Positions 15,783 through 23,818 of a DNA stretch of 33,715 nucleotides are shown here, one piece after another. Source of the stretch: Gemmatimonadota bacterium (GTDB taxonomy: Bacteria > Latescibacterota > UBA2968 > UBA8231). How positions within the stretch are numbered: the stretch's first letter is position 1; each line of letters starts with the position of its first letter. The stretch lies in NCBI GenBank assembly GCA_018672475.1, contig JABHFS010000127.1, forward strand, positions 1 to 33,715, in the 5' to 3' direction. The notes beneath the pieces were generated by a model, which was given only the letters and a program-made list of their open reading frames with translations, had not been told where the DNA came from and did not search any database. The translations under genes were made by a program, and so were the position numbers.

Positions 15783-16622
15783 ATGATTATCGATACACAT
15801 GTTCATATCTTTGACCCACTTCGGCCCGAGGGCGTGCCCTGGCCCAATCCGGATAACGAATTGCTCTACCGCACGACTTTGCCGGATCAGGTCAAGGCTC
15901 AAGCGGTACCTGAGGGGGTTGACGGTGTGGTCGTCGTTGAGGCCAGCGAGTGGGTGGAAGACAACCAATGGGTGTTGGATATCGCCAAGGAAGACTCCTT
16001 TATCGTCGGGTTGGTGGGGCGACTGGAGCCGGGTGACGAACATTTCGCGCGTGACTTGGAGCGTTTCTCCACTGATCCGATTTTTCAGGGGATCCGCTTT
16101 TGGGGCGGTAATTTCGAGGATGTCTCTCAGGGTGATTTCATCGACAATATGCGCCGGGTCGCCGATAAGGGCCTGGTCGTGGATGTGAATTTCCCCTGGA
16201 AGAGTCCCGACGGTTTTTTTGCCCTGCAGGAACAGGTGCCGGATTTGAAGATTGTCCTGGAGCACGTCAGCGGCGTAACGGTCAACGGCGAGCGGCCTTC
16301 AGACGAGTGGATGGCGAATATGCGCCGGGCGGCCGAGCATGCGCATACCACGATGAAGGTTTCGGCGCTGATGGAAAATAGCGCGGAGCAACCGGCACCG
16401 GTGGGGGCCGAATACTATCGCCCGGCGCTGGACGCGATGTGGGATATTTTTGGTGAAGACCGGCTCTTTTACGGCAGTAACTGGCCGGTGTGCGAGCGGG
16501 CGGGGACCTATGCGCGTTGTATTAGCACGGTGCGCGCGTATTTCGCTGAGAAGGGCACGGAGGCGACGGAGAATTTCTTCTGGCGCAATTCGCAGGTGGT
16601 CTACGGATGGAAAGAGCGATAG
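15783..16622 (+). CDS. Amidohydrolase family protein (lactonase-like, COG3618 type), 279 aa
   Basis: The metal-binding motif H-x-H is at residues 6-8 (IIDTHVHIFDP). Strand-end residues follow in VVVVEASEWVEDNQWVLD and IVLEHVSGV, and the barrel closes with LFYGSNWPVCERAG, where Asn stands at the position often held by Asp (GSDWP). This pattern is that of L-fuconolactonase-like amidohydrolases, which open sugar lactones in the cytoplasm. Coupling with a DapA/NanA-type aldolase and, upstream, a Gfo/Idh dehydrogenase fits a dehydrogenase-lactonase-aldolase route for a sugar. The particular sugar is unknown. ATG 15783 has an AGGTGATAAA spacer upstream with a GAGGTG site. Confidence 0.85.
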   Translation: MIIDTHVHIFDPLRPEGVPWPNPDNELLYRTTLPDQVKAQAVPEGVDGVVVVEASEWVEDNQWVLDIAKEDSFIVGLVGRLEPGDEHFARDLERFSTDPIFQGIRFWGGNFEDVSQGDFIDNMRRVADKGLVVDVNFPWKSPDGFFALQEQVPDLKIVLEHVSGVTVNGERPSDEWMANMRRAAEHAHTTMKVSALMENSAEQPAPVGAEYYRPALDAMWDIFGEDRLFYGSNWPVCERAGTYARCISTVRAYFAEKGTEATENFFWRNSQVVYGWKER

Positions 16623-16813
16623 AAGGGATGCGGTGTATGCATATAATATGTGTGCGTGCTGCATTGCCATTGGGTTTGGTTGATGTAAAGGTCTGTGTAG
16701 TCGACGATATACACTCCGGCTTCAAGCTCGTAATGAGAAAGTACAATCGGAAATGACGTTTACCGGCGGCTCCATAAATTACGTGGTATAACGAACAATG
16801 TCTTTAGTGGGCT

Positions 16814-16831
16814 TGCGCCTTAACTGGCGCA
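16814..16831 (+). promoter_or_regulatory. Hairpin in the 5' region of the metal-efflux cluster
   Basis: TGCGCC (16814-16819) and GGCGCA (16826-16831) form a perfect 6-bp stem around a 6-nt loop, 18 nt before ATG 16850. It could be an operator half-pair or a leader hairpin limiting ribosome access. It could also be a terminator for the upstream operon, but no long U-tract follows. The rest of 16623-16849 shows no gene. Confidence 0.4.
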
Positions 16832-16849
16832 GATTTATTGTACTATATC

Positions 16850-17305
16850 ATGGAAGCCAATAAGCTAAAGTCGTTCTGTGCCCGTTTTGCCCTGCTGGCC
16901 TATCTGTTCACGTTTGCCGTACGCGTGGACGGGTTGGTGCTATGTCTCGGTCAGGACGGGCATATGGAGTTAGAGGCGGCTTCGGCGGATTTGACCTGTG
17001 AAGTATCCGTAGCGGCTGTAGCGTCGCCTGGCGCTCTTTTTATGCCGCAGGATGCGCTAGCGGACGATCATTGCGGGCCTTGCACCGATATTGCTCTGAT
17101 GTTGGTCGGCCCGGATACCGTCGCCGGCCGACGGGCCCTGGTGATTCCCGCTCAAGAAGAAAACGTCAAATCGCAGTTTTTCGCCGCTCGTACAAGTTTT
17201 CATCTACTGGCAATTTTAGATGAAAAACGGGCGGCACCCCTGCAACAGTCTGCTGTTGCTAAAGATCCTCTAGCATCACTCCGCACTATTATTCTCCTGA
17301 TCTGA
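16850..17305 (+). CDS. Small exported Cys/His-containing protein upstream of czcCBA, 151 aa
   Basis: The N-terminus (KSFCARFALLAYLFTFAVR) is a positively charged hydrophobic signal-like segment, so the protein is probably exported. The mature part has VLCLGQDGHMELE, a single DLTCEVS cysteine and DDHCGPCTDI, a cluster of Cys, His and Asp suited to metal binding. ATG 16850 is preferred; an in-frame TTG lies 12 nt upstream at 16838, and neither has a clear ribosome site. It is followed on the same strand by the CzcCBA genes, so a metal sensor or chaperone role in the envelope is plausible. I do not recognise a named family. Confidence 0.65.
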   Translation: MEANKLKSFCARFALLAYLFTFAVRVDGLVLCLGQDGHMELEAASADLTCEVSVAAVASPGALFMPQDALADDHCGPCTDIALMLVGPDTVAGRRALVIPAQEENVKSQFFAARTSFHLLAILDEKRAAPLQQSAVAKDPLASLRTIILLI

Positions 17306-17332
17306 TTTTATAGCGTATCGTTTTTTGCCACT

Positions 17333-17350
17333 GTGCATGATCATCTGCAC
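17333..17350. promoter_or_regulatory. Inverted repeat upstream of the CzcCBA operon
   Basis: GTGCA (17333-17337) and TGCAC (17346-17350) are inverted around an 8-nt centre that contains the palindrome TGATCA. This spacing and symmetry is what a dimeric regulator would bind. It lies about 110 nt before the TolC-family start codon. No metal regulator gene is present in the window, so the binding protein is unknown. Confidence 0.4.
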
Positions 17351-17386
17351 GGAGTGGATCTTTGCGCGCAGCTGTACGTGTGGCTT

Positions 17387-17418
17387 ACTGTGGCATGCAA
17401 AGACTGTGGCATGCAAAG
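17387..17418. repeat. Perfect 16-bp tandem duplication in the efflux promoter region
   Basis: ACTGTGGCATGCAAAG occurs at 17387-17402 and again at 17403-17418 without a spacer. Each copy contains the palindrome GCATGC. The second copy runs into GATGCTTTGC, so GCAAAG (17413-17418) can pair with CTTTGC just downstream. The position, 40-70 nt before ATG 17461, fits tandem operator sites or a slippage-prone promoter element. Confidence 0.6.
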
Positions 17419-17460
17419 ATGCTTTGCTCTGGATGCTTTGGATTTTATTAGGGGAAACTT

Positions 17461-18741
17461 ATGTATCGACATGTACTATCCGCAATTGTGCTAATAGGCG
17501 GTGTTAATTGCGGCATATTAGCCGATGTGGCATATGCCCAGACGTTTGAGTTGGACCGGCAGGCGGCCGTGGATTTGGCACTGCAGCAGAATCCGGAAGT
17601 TGTGGTTGCGCAAAAGGTGTGGGATGCAGCGCGGGCGCGCGTGACTCAAGCCAGGGCCTTGCCCGATCCGGAACTTGAGCTGGAATACGAAGAATTACCT
17701 GGCATAACCCGTACCAGTGATTTCGCCGAGCGCAGTTTCGGCGCTACGCAACGAGTTGAATCTCCGCTCAAATGGTGGCGGCGTGGCCAGGCGGCCAGCC
17801 AGGCGGCGCAGGCTACGCGTCTGACCGTGCTTGAAATGACGCGTCTCGATATTCAATTCCGCGTAAAATTGGCCTTCGATCGCGTGCTCTTCGCCGAGCG
17901 GCGGGTAGGATATGTAGAGCAGAACGCACAGCTGGCGCAAGATTTTTTTGCGAAAGCGCAACGGCGTCTGGCGGCAGGTGATGTAGTGCAGCTCGAGGTA
18001 TTGCGCGCCGAAGTCGAAGCGGGGCGCGCAGCGAACCGCATGGTCGAGGCGCGCGGGGATTTGTCGGTGGCCAAAGTCGAGTTGAATACGCTATTGGCTC
18101 GGCCCAATAAGGCGCCTTTGCAGTTGCGCGGCGACTTATTGGGCCAGCCGGGTTTATTGCCATTGGAAAAGCTGCAACAACTGGGCATGGAACGTCGACC
18201 GGATCTGCTCGGTGCCGATTGGGCCGTGATCAGCAGCCATTCGGCGCGATCAGCCACACTTGCGGGGCTGATGCCCGATTTGAACTTGGGTATTTTTCGC
18301 CAAAGTATACGCGGAGCAACTGGTGGAGAGAATTTTTGGCGCGTTGCAGTGGCCTTGGATTTTCCACTTTGGGGGGGCGCGAAACAGCGCGGGGGACTAG
18401 CCGAAGCCAAGGCGGTGGTGGGCCAGGCGGTTGCAGAGAAGGATCGAGTGCGCTACCAGGTGCTATTGCAAATAGAAAGCGCCTTGTTAGGAGTGCAGAG
18501 CGCGCGCAAGCGGGTCGAACTTTTCGAAGAGGGTATTTTGCATGAAGCTGAACGTGGTACCGAGGTCGCTGGCCGCAGTTATGTTGAGGGCAAGGTGAGC
18601 TATTTGGAACTGTTGGACGCGCAGAAAACGCTGAGCGAAGTCCGCGAAGAATATGTCGCGGCCCTATTCGATTTTCGCACGGCGTTCTACCGTTTGGAAC
18701 GGGCTACCGGCGGTCCGTTGAACGACACGACGAGCTACTAA
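17461..18741 (+). CDS. Outer-membrane efflux protein of the TolC/CzcC family, 426 aa
   Basis: A signal peptide is visible (HVLSAIVLIGGVNCGILA, cleavage near VAYAQ). The mature protein shows the duplicated outer-membrane efflux domain: LALQQNPEVVVAQKVWDAARA near residue 40 begins the first helical hairpin, and the second half ends with YVEGKVSYLELLDAQKTLSE and the ALFDFRTAFYRLERATG closing helix. The protein should form a trimeric channel across the outer membrane, which implies a diderm cell. The adaptor gene starts 3 nt after its stop (AAGG site overlapping), so the three efflux genes form one operon. Confidence 0.9.
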   Translation: MYRHVLSAIVLIGGVNCGILADVAYAQTFELDRQAAVDLALQQNPEVVVAQKVWDAARARVTQARALPDPELELEYEELPGITRTSDFAERSFGATQRVESPLKWWRRGQAASQAAQATRLTVLEMTRLDIQFRVKLAFDRVLFAERRVGYVEQNAQLAQDFFAKAQRRLAAGDVVQLEVLRAEVEAGRAANRMVEARGDLSVAKVELNTLLARPNKAPLQLRGDLLGQPGLLPLEKLQQLGMERRPDLLGADWAVISSHSARSATLAGLMPDLNLGIFRQSIRGATGGENFWRVAVALDFPLWGGAKQRGGLAEAKAVVGQAVAEKDRVRYQVLLQIESALLGVQSARKRVELFEEGILHEAERGTEVAGRSYVEGKVSYLELLDAQKTLSEVREEYVAALFDFRTAFYRLERATGGPLNDTTSY

Positions 18742-18744
18742 AGG

Positions 18745-20025
18745 ATGTTTTATATGAAAGAATCAAATTACAGGACGTCGGTCTTTACAGGTTGGATAGT
18801 GGCTCTGATACTGGTGGGATCGTTAGGGATTCGCCCTGGCATAGCTGAAGTAGCCAACGAGGATCCCCACGCTGAGGAAGAGGAGAATGACGAAGATGGG
18901 CATGAAGATGGGCATGGAGATGGGCGCGAAGATGGGCACGAAGATGGGCACGAAGAACATCAGGGCGAAGATATTGTGCGTTTGCAGGCCGAGGCGATAC
19001 GAGAGTTCGGCATTGAAATCGGCGAAGCGGGGCCGGGTAATTTAGCGAAATATACGCGTCTACCGGGTGAAGTGGTCATCGACCCGGATCGCTTGGTGCA
19101 TGTAGTGCCCCGCGTGTCCGGGGTGGCGCGGGAGGTGTATAAGAGGCTCGGGGACCAGGTGAAAAGAGGGGATGTGTTGGCTGAGCTCGAGAGCCGGGAA
19201 CTGGCGGAATTGAAATCGACCTATTTGGTTGCCAGGGAACGCTTCGGGCTGGCAGAGAAGACGTTCACCCGCGAGGAAAAACTCTGGCGGGAGGCCATTT
19301 CGTCCGAGCGCGACTACCTGGCCGCCGAGCAAAATCTGGCCGAGCAACGCATCGAAATGCGCGCCGCCGAGCAGAAGCTGCACGCGTTGGGTTTTTCCAA
19401 CGCCTATTTGCAGGCGCTGACCTTTGACGAGGACGAGTATTTCACGCGCTACGAACTGCGTGCTTCATTGCAAGGGACCGTTATCGAGAAGCACATATCG
19501 CTGGGCGAGGTCATTAAGGACGATGCCGAAGCCTTTGTTATCGCCGACTTGAACTTGGTGTGGGTAAAACTCACGGTTTACCAGAAGGATCTATCTTCCG
19601 TGCGACCTGGTCAAAGCGTGCGCATCAGTAAGGAGGACGGTTCGACGGTCACAGGAAAGATCTCCTATGTCAGTCCGATGGTCGACGAAGTGACGCGTAC
19701 CGCCGTGGCGATATTGGAACTCAATAATGAAAACGGCCAATGGCGGCCGGGGTCATTTGTTGCCGGCCTGGTGGCGATGGAAGCGCGTTCGGTAGCGCTT
19801 TTAATCCGCAAGTCGGCCCTGCAGACCATAGAGGGCGAAAGAGTAGTTTTTGTTGAGACGACGGAAGGATTTGAGCCGCAAAAAGTGCGGGTGGGGCGCA
19901 GCAACGAGGTCGATGTCGAAATCGTTGCTGGTTTGGCCGTGGGCCAGCGCTATGTGGTCGAGGGCGCGTTTACGCTGAAAGCCCAACTGGCCAAGGGCTC
20001 GTTCGGCGACGGCCACAGTCATTGA
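18745..20025 (+). CDS. Periplasmic adaptor (membrane fusion protein) of the CzcB family, 426 aa
   Basis: An N-terminal hydrophobic segment (VALILVGSLGIRPGIA) anchors or exports it. Residues 34-71 are extremely rich in Glu, Asp, His and Gly, with repeated EDGH units, a likely metal-binding extension. The adaptor core follows: a barrel-sandwich/lipoyl half (VVIDPDRLVHVVPRVSGVA, GDQVKRGDVLAELESRELA), an alpha-helical hairpin, the second half ASLQGTVIEKHISLGEVIK and the beta-barrel and membrane-proximal domains. HME-type adaptors with His-rich tails deliver or buffer metal for the RND pump. The track start at 18745 is TTT-like context; ATG at 18754 (MKESNYRTS) is an alternative start with AAAGGATG upstream. 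Confidence 0.88.
   Translation: MFYMKESNYRTSVFTGWIVALILVGSLGIRPGIAEVANEDPHAEEEENDEDGHEDGHGDGREDGHEDGHEEHQGEDIVRLQAEAIREFGIEIGEAGPGNLAKYTRLPGEVVIDPDRLVHVVPRVSGVAREVYKRLGDQVKRGDVLAELESRELAELKSTYLVARERFGLAEKTFTREEKLWREAISSERDYLAAEQNLAEQRIEMRAAEQKLHALGFSNAYLQALTFDEDEYFTRYELRASLQGTVIEKHISLGEVIKDDAEAFVIADLNLVWVKLTVYQKDLSSVRPGQSVRISKEDGSTVTGKISYVSPMVDEVTRTAVAILELNNENGQWRPGSFVAGLVAMEARSVALLIRKSALQTIEGERVVFVETTEGFEPQKVRVGRSNEVDVEIVAGLAVGQRYVVEGAFTLKAQLAKGSFGDGHSH
18892..18951 (+). repeat. Five tandem 12-bp repeats inside the czcB-like gene
   Basis: Five units close to GAAGATGGGCAT run from 18892 to 18951, encoding EDGH, EDGH, GDGR, EDGH and EDGH. Because the unit is a multiple of three, copy number can change without shifting the frame. 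The repeat sits in the acidic, His-rich N-terminal extension. Confidence 0.85.
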
Positions 20026-20037
20026 TTGCGCTGAAAA

Positions 20038-23000
20038 ATGATCGATAAAATAATAGGCATTGTACTCAGGAACGAACTCTTAGTGGGGGTGTTGGCCGTC
20101 TTGGTGATGGCGGCTGGTTATTATAGCTATCGGCAGTTGCCCGTAGATGCCTTTCCCGACGTCTCTCCGAACCTCGTACAGGTGTTTACGGTTACCGAAG
20201 GGCTCGCGCCCGAAGAGATAGAAACCTATGTGACTTATCCCATCGAAATATCGATGAATGGATTGCCCGGCATAGATAATATTCGCTCGGTCTCTAACTT
20301 CGGTCTTTCGGTGGTCAATATCTACTTTGCCGACGGGGTGGATATTTATTTCGCTCGACAGTTAGTCGGGGAGCGTTTGCAGGAGGCGCGCGAACAGATT
20401 CCCGTCGGCTTCGGCGAGCCCGAGATGGGGCCGATTTCGACGGGCATGGGGTTGGTGCTGTTCTATTATCTGCAAGACGAGACCGGCGAGCGCACATTGG
20501 AGGAGTTGCGCACGATTCAGGACTGGTTGGTGAAGTCGCATTTGCAGACGGTGCCTGGCGTAACCGAGGTATTGGGCATCGGCGGTTATGAAAAGCAGTA
20601 TCATGTCGTAGTCCAGCCCGACGCCTTACTGCGCTACCAGGTGACGCTCGCGGAAGTGCTCGAACAGATCGAGGCAAATAACCTCAATGTCGGTGCGCAG
20701 TTTATCGAACGTGGCGCCGAGGAGTTGGTCGTGCGATCGGTCGGGTTGCTCTCTTCGATCGAAGATATCGAAGAAATCGTTATAAAAGCGTCCGACGGCA
20801 CGCCGACCTTTCTCAAACAATTGGCCGAGGTGCGAATTGGCGGCGCGGAACGTCGAGGCGTACAGACGTATAATGGCTTGGGCGAGGTCGTCGCGGGCAT
20901 GGTGGTCAAGCTATTCGGCAGCAATTCTTCGACGGTAATCGGGCAAGTAGAGCACAAAATGGCTGAGATCAATCGGATCTTGCCGACGGGGTTGCGGTTG
21001 GTCCCGTATTACGAGCAGAAGACCTTGGTGGTCGCTTGCGTCGAAACTGTTACGGATGCTTTGGTGCAGGGCATTGTGCTGGTGGTGGTCGTGTTGGTGG
21101 TGTTTTTGGGTAGCGTGCGCCCGAGTCTTGTCGTCGGACTGTCGATTCCTTTCTCGGTGCTTTTTGCGACATTGTGGATGAACTATTTGGGCATTTCGGC
21201 GAATCTGATGTCGTTGGGCGGGCTGGCGATCGCGATTGGTATGATGGTCGACGGCACGATTGTGATGGTGGAGAATGTCGATCGGATGTTGCGCAAGGCG
21301 GACCCCGATGAATTGCGCATAAAGGTTGTTGCGCGCGCGTGCGGCGAAGTTGGCCGGCCCGTCGTCTTCGCGATTTCGATCATAATCATCGTATTCCTGC
21401 CGCTGTTCACGCTACAGGGCGTCGAGGGGAAAACCTTTCGGCCCTTGGCGTATACCGTGGCTTTGGCGATGCTGGGTTCCCTAGTTTTTGCACTATTTGT
21501 CGCACCGATGTTGTCACAGGTCTTAATGCGCCGTCCTGACGCGCGGCGCGAGGGGGAAGGGCGGCAAGAAGGCTGGCTGGCCGCGCGTTTGTTGCGGTGG
21601 TATAGACCTCTGGTCGATGGTTTTGTCGCGCATAGGGCGAGAGCGGTGGCATTGGGGGGTGGGTTATTGCTTGTCGGTGTTCTTATTTTCCCTCGTCTAG
21701 GGGCTGAATTTACGCCGGAACTGCAAGAGGGTACTATGGTGTTGCGCCTGACGATGGCACCCTCGATTTCGTTGACCGAAAGCACGCGGTTGACGACGCT
21801 GGTCGAACAAAAACTGATGAAGGTCCCCGAAATCACCGGCGTCGTATCGCGTATCGGTCGAGGCGAAGTCGGCGCACACACGGATCCGGTTAATAGCGCC
21901 GAGATGTATCTCTTGCTCAAGTCCAAGGACGAATGGCGAACGGCAGAGAGCCAGGAAGAGTTGCAAGAGGTTATACGCGATGAATTGGGTGAGATCCCGG
22001 GGGCATTAACCAACTTCACACAACCGATCGCCATGGCCGTCGACGAGCTATTGGAAGGGGTCCGCGCTGAATTAGCGATTAAGTTGTTCGGTGATGATCT
22101 GAATTTGCTCAAGCAAAAAGCCGATGAGATCGCGCAAGTTGTTGGCGAGGTAGAAGGCGCTGCGGATGTGCAGGTGGATCAGGTGTCGGGTATGCCGCAG
22201 TTGTTGATAACCGTCGACCGGCAGGCGATCGCTCGCTATGGTATCAATGTCGCCGATGTGCAGGAGGTCATCCGCACGGCAGTTGGTGGGGCGACTGCGG
22301 GCGCGGTGTTTGAAGGCACCCGGCGGTTCAATATTCTCGTGCGCTATGCCTCCGAATATCGCCAGACGCCTGAAGCTATCTCGCAGATTCTGGTTCAGGG
22401 GCCAGAGGCGATTAAGATACCGCTGAGTCAGTTGGCGCGTATCGAGGAAATTGTCGGTCCTCGTCAGATCACGCGGGTGAACGGCCAGCGTTTTATTACC
22501 GTTCAGTGTAATGTAAGCGGGCGGGACATCGTATCCTTCGTCGAGGAGGCGCAGCGGGCACTTGAGGGCGGCGTCGAGTTGCCGACTGGTTATCTGGTGA
22601 CATGGGGCGGGCAGTTTCGTTTGCAGCAAGAAGCCAATAAAAGACTGGCGCTAGTGATCCCGATAACGCTAATAGTTCTCTTTTTGTTGCTTTTTTATAG
22701 TTTTAATTCGCTGAAAAATGCCGTATTGATCTTACTCAATATTCCCTTGGCGCTGGTGGGGGGGGTAGTGGCTTTGTGGTTGACGAGCCAAAACCTATCG
22801 GTGCCGGCATCGGTCGGCTTTATCGCCTTATTCGGTATCGCGCTGGAAAACGGCATGGTGATGGTGACTTATTTCAACCAACTCGTAAGAGGGGGGACAT
22901 CGATAGACGAGGCTTCGGTCAAGGGGGCTTGTCTGCGGGTCCGTCCAGTGCTGATGACGGCGCTGACTACGGCATTGGGGTTGCTCCCCTTGTTGTTTTC

Positions 23001-23148
23001 CACGGGCACCGGCAGTGAAGTGCAGCGACCGCTGGCGACAGTGGTGATGGGGGGCTTGATTACTTCGACGGTGCTGACCTTGTTGGTCATACCGGCGCTC
23101 TATAAATGGTTCGCCATTGATACTGATCGTGCGGATATCGCGGCTTAA
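20038..23148 (+). CDS. Heavy-metal efflux RND transporter of the CzcA/CusA family, 1036 aa
   Basis: This is a full-length HME-RND pump: one N-terminal helix (LVGVLAVLVMAAGYYSYRQL), the periplasmic porter block PVDAFPDVSPNLVQVFT, a second large periplasmic loop and twelve membrane helices. The TM4 signature is GGLAIAIGMMVDGTIVMVEN (about residues 394-413, with Asp405 as a proton-relay residue). It resembles CusA-type pumps at its start but has DG instead of DA, and it lacks the D-F-G of the zinc/cobalt/cadmium pumps. Metal specificity therefore cannot be assigned. The gene follows the adaptor by 12 nt. It would expel metal from periplasm or cytoplasm through the TolC-family channel using proton flow. 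Confidence 0.94.
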   Translation: MIDKIIGIVLRNELLVGVLAVLVMAAGYYSYRQLPVDAFPDVSPNLVQVFTVTEGLAPEEIETYVTYPIEISMNGLPGIDNIRSVSNFGLSVVNIYFADGVDIYFARQLVGERLQEAREQIPVGFGEPEMGPISTGMGLVLFYYLQDETGERTLEELRTIQDWLVKSHLQTVPGVTEVLGIGGYEKQYHVVVQPDALLRYQVTLAEVLEQIEANNLNVGAQFIERGAEELVVRSVGLLSSIEDIEEIVIKASDGTPTFLKQLAEVRIGGAERRGVQTYNGLGEVVAGMVVKLFGSNSSTVIGQVEHKMAEINRILPTGLRLVPYYEQKTLVVACVETVTDALVQGIVLVVVVLVVFLGSVRPSLVVGLSIPFSVLFATLWMNYLGISANLMSLGGLAIAIGMMVDGTIVMVENVDRMLRKADPDELRIKVVARACGEVGRPVVFAISIIIIVFLPLFTLQGVEGKTFRPLAYTVALAMLGSLVFALFVAPMLSQVLMRRPDARREGEGRQEGWLAARLLRWYRPLVDGFVAHRARAVALGGGLLLVGVLIFPRLGAEFTPELQEGTMVLRLTMAPSISLTESTRLTTLVEQKLMKVPEITGVVSRIGRGEVGAHTDPVNSAEMYLLLKSKDEWRTAESQEELQEVIRDELGEIPGALTNFTQPIAMAVDELLEGVRAELAIKLFGDDLNLLKQKADEIAQVVGEVEGAADVQVDQVSGMPQLLITVDRQAIARYGINVADVQEVIRTAVGGATAGAVFEGTRRFNILVRYASEYRQTPEAISQILVQGPEAIKIPLSQLARIEEIVGPRQITRVNGQRFITVQCNVSGRDIVSFVEEAQRALEGGVELPTGYLVTWGGQFRLQQEANKRLALVIPITLIVLFLLLFYSFNSLKNAVLILLNIPLALVGGVVALWLTSQNLSVPASVGFIALFGIALENGMVMVTYFNQLVRGGTSIDEASVKGACLRVRPVLMTALTTALGLLPLLFSTGTGSEVQRPLATVVMGGLITSTVLTLLVIPALYKWFAIDTDRADIAA

Positions 23149-23178
23149 TATGGTAATACGGAAGAAATTATTAAGAAA

Positions 23179-23583
23179 ATGGCGATGAGCATTCTGCGTA
23201 CCGGTGCCAGCTCCGCTATGGGCGAAACGGTCGCACGGCAGCTTGGCTGCAGACGGACATCGGGTCGCGCTGCTGGCTAGCGCGCGAGGAAAATCTGCGC
23301 GAAATAGCGGCGGAGTTAAACGGCGTTATCGCGGTGTCCGGAGATGTGAGTAAGCCTGCGTTGGAAGGCGGCGCCGCACGGTGTGCATGTCGGTTTTATT
23401 ATCCTGGGGTCGGTGGCCAACGAGGCGGAGCCAACGCCCGATTCGGCGTCTTTGCATACGGACAAAAAACGCGATCGCCTTAGTCGCGATGAGGTGGCCG
23501 ATGCCGTGCTGTTTATGCTTTCCCGCCCGGCGGGCGTCAATGTCGACGAGATGGTGCTGGCCCCGCTGGAACAGATCTTCTAG
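23179..23583 (+). pseudogene. Short-chain dehydrogenase/reductase (SDR) remnant
   Basis: From ATG 23179 the reading SILRTGASSAMGETVARQL gives the SDR cofactor motif (TGASSxxG). After a frameshift the next frame gives LAADGHRVALLA, and another shift gives EENLREIAAELNGVIAVSGD with the Asp-Val block of SDRs. The centre, including the catalytic Ser and Y-x3-K, is deleted. A last piece reads PHGVHVGFIILGSVANEAE and ends ...VADAVLFMLSRPAGVNVDEM to TAG 23581-23583, as in many SDR C-termini. The gene is thus broken by at least two frameshifts and a large internal deletion. Confidence 0.82.
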
Positions 23584-23818
23584 GACGCTTGACCGACCGT
23601 ACATAACTTCGTTAATTGCCAGGAACATAACGGCACAAGGGGCATTCCGTCTATTGCGGATTGGCGAGAGTGTCCCTGTTCGTAGTGCAGGCGCCAAAAT
23701 ACGCGCACCCGTAGGCAAGTCTTATCGCCCGATGGAGCGTCTTTACTTTTCACATCGGATAACATTGCTATGGGTGTCGGGCCAGATGAATTTCAACGAT
23801 TAAATCAAGGGAGTGAGC
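23584..23818. other. Intergenic stretch without a recognisable gene
   Basis: No coding pattern, RNA gene or clear hairpin was recognised here. The 3' end carries the AAGGGAG ribosome site of the following amidohydrolase. It also presumably contains that operon's promoter. Confidence 0.4.

Noticed and set aside
21183..22112. 309-codon minus-strand frame inside the RND pump gene
   Set aside because: It is antisense to a well-conserved transporter and is Ser/Thr/Arg-rich without motifs, as expected from a reversed GC-rich gene.
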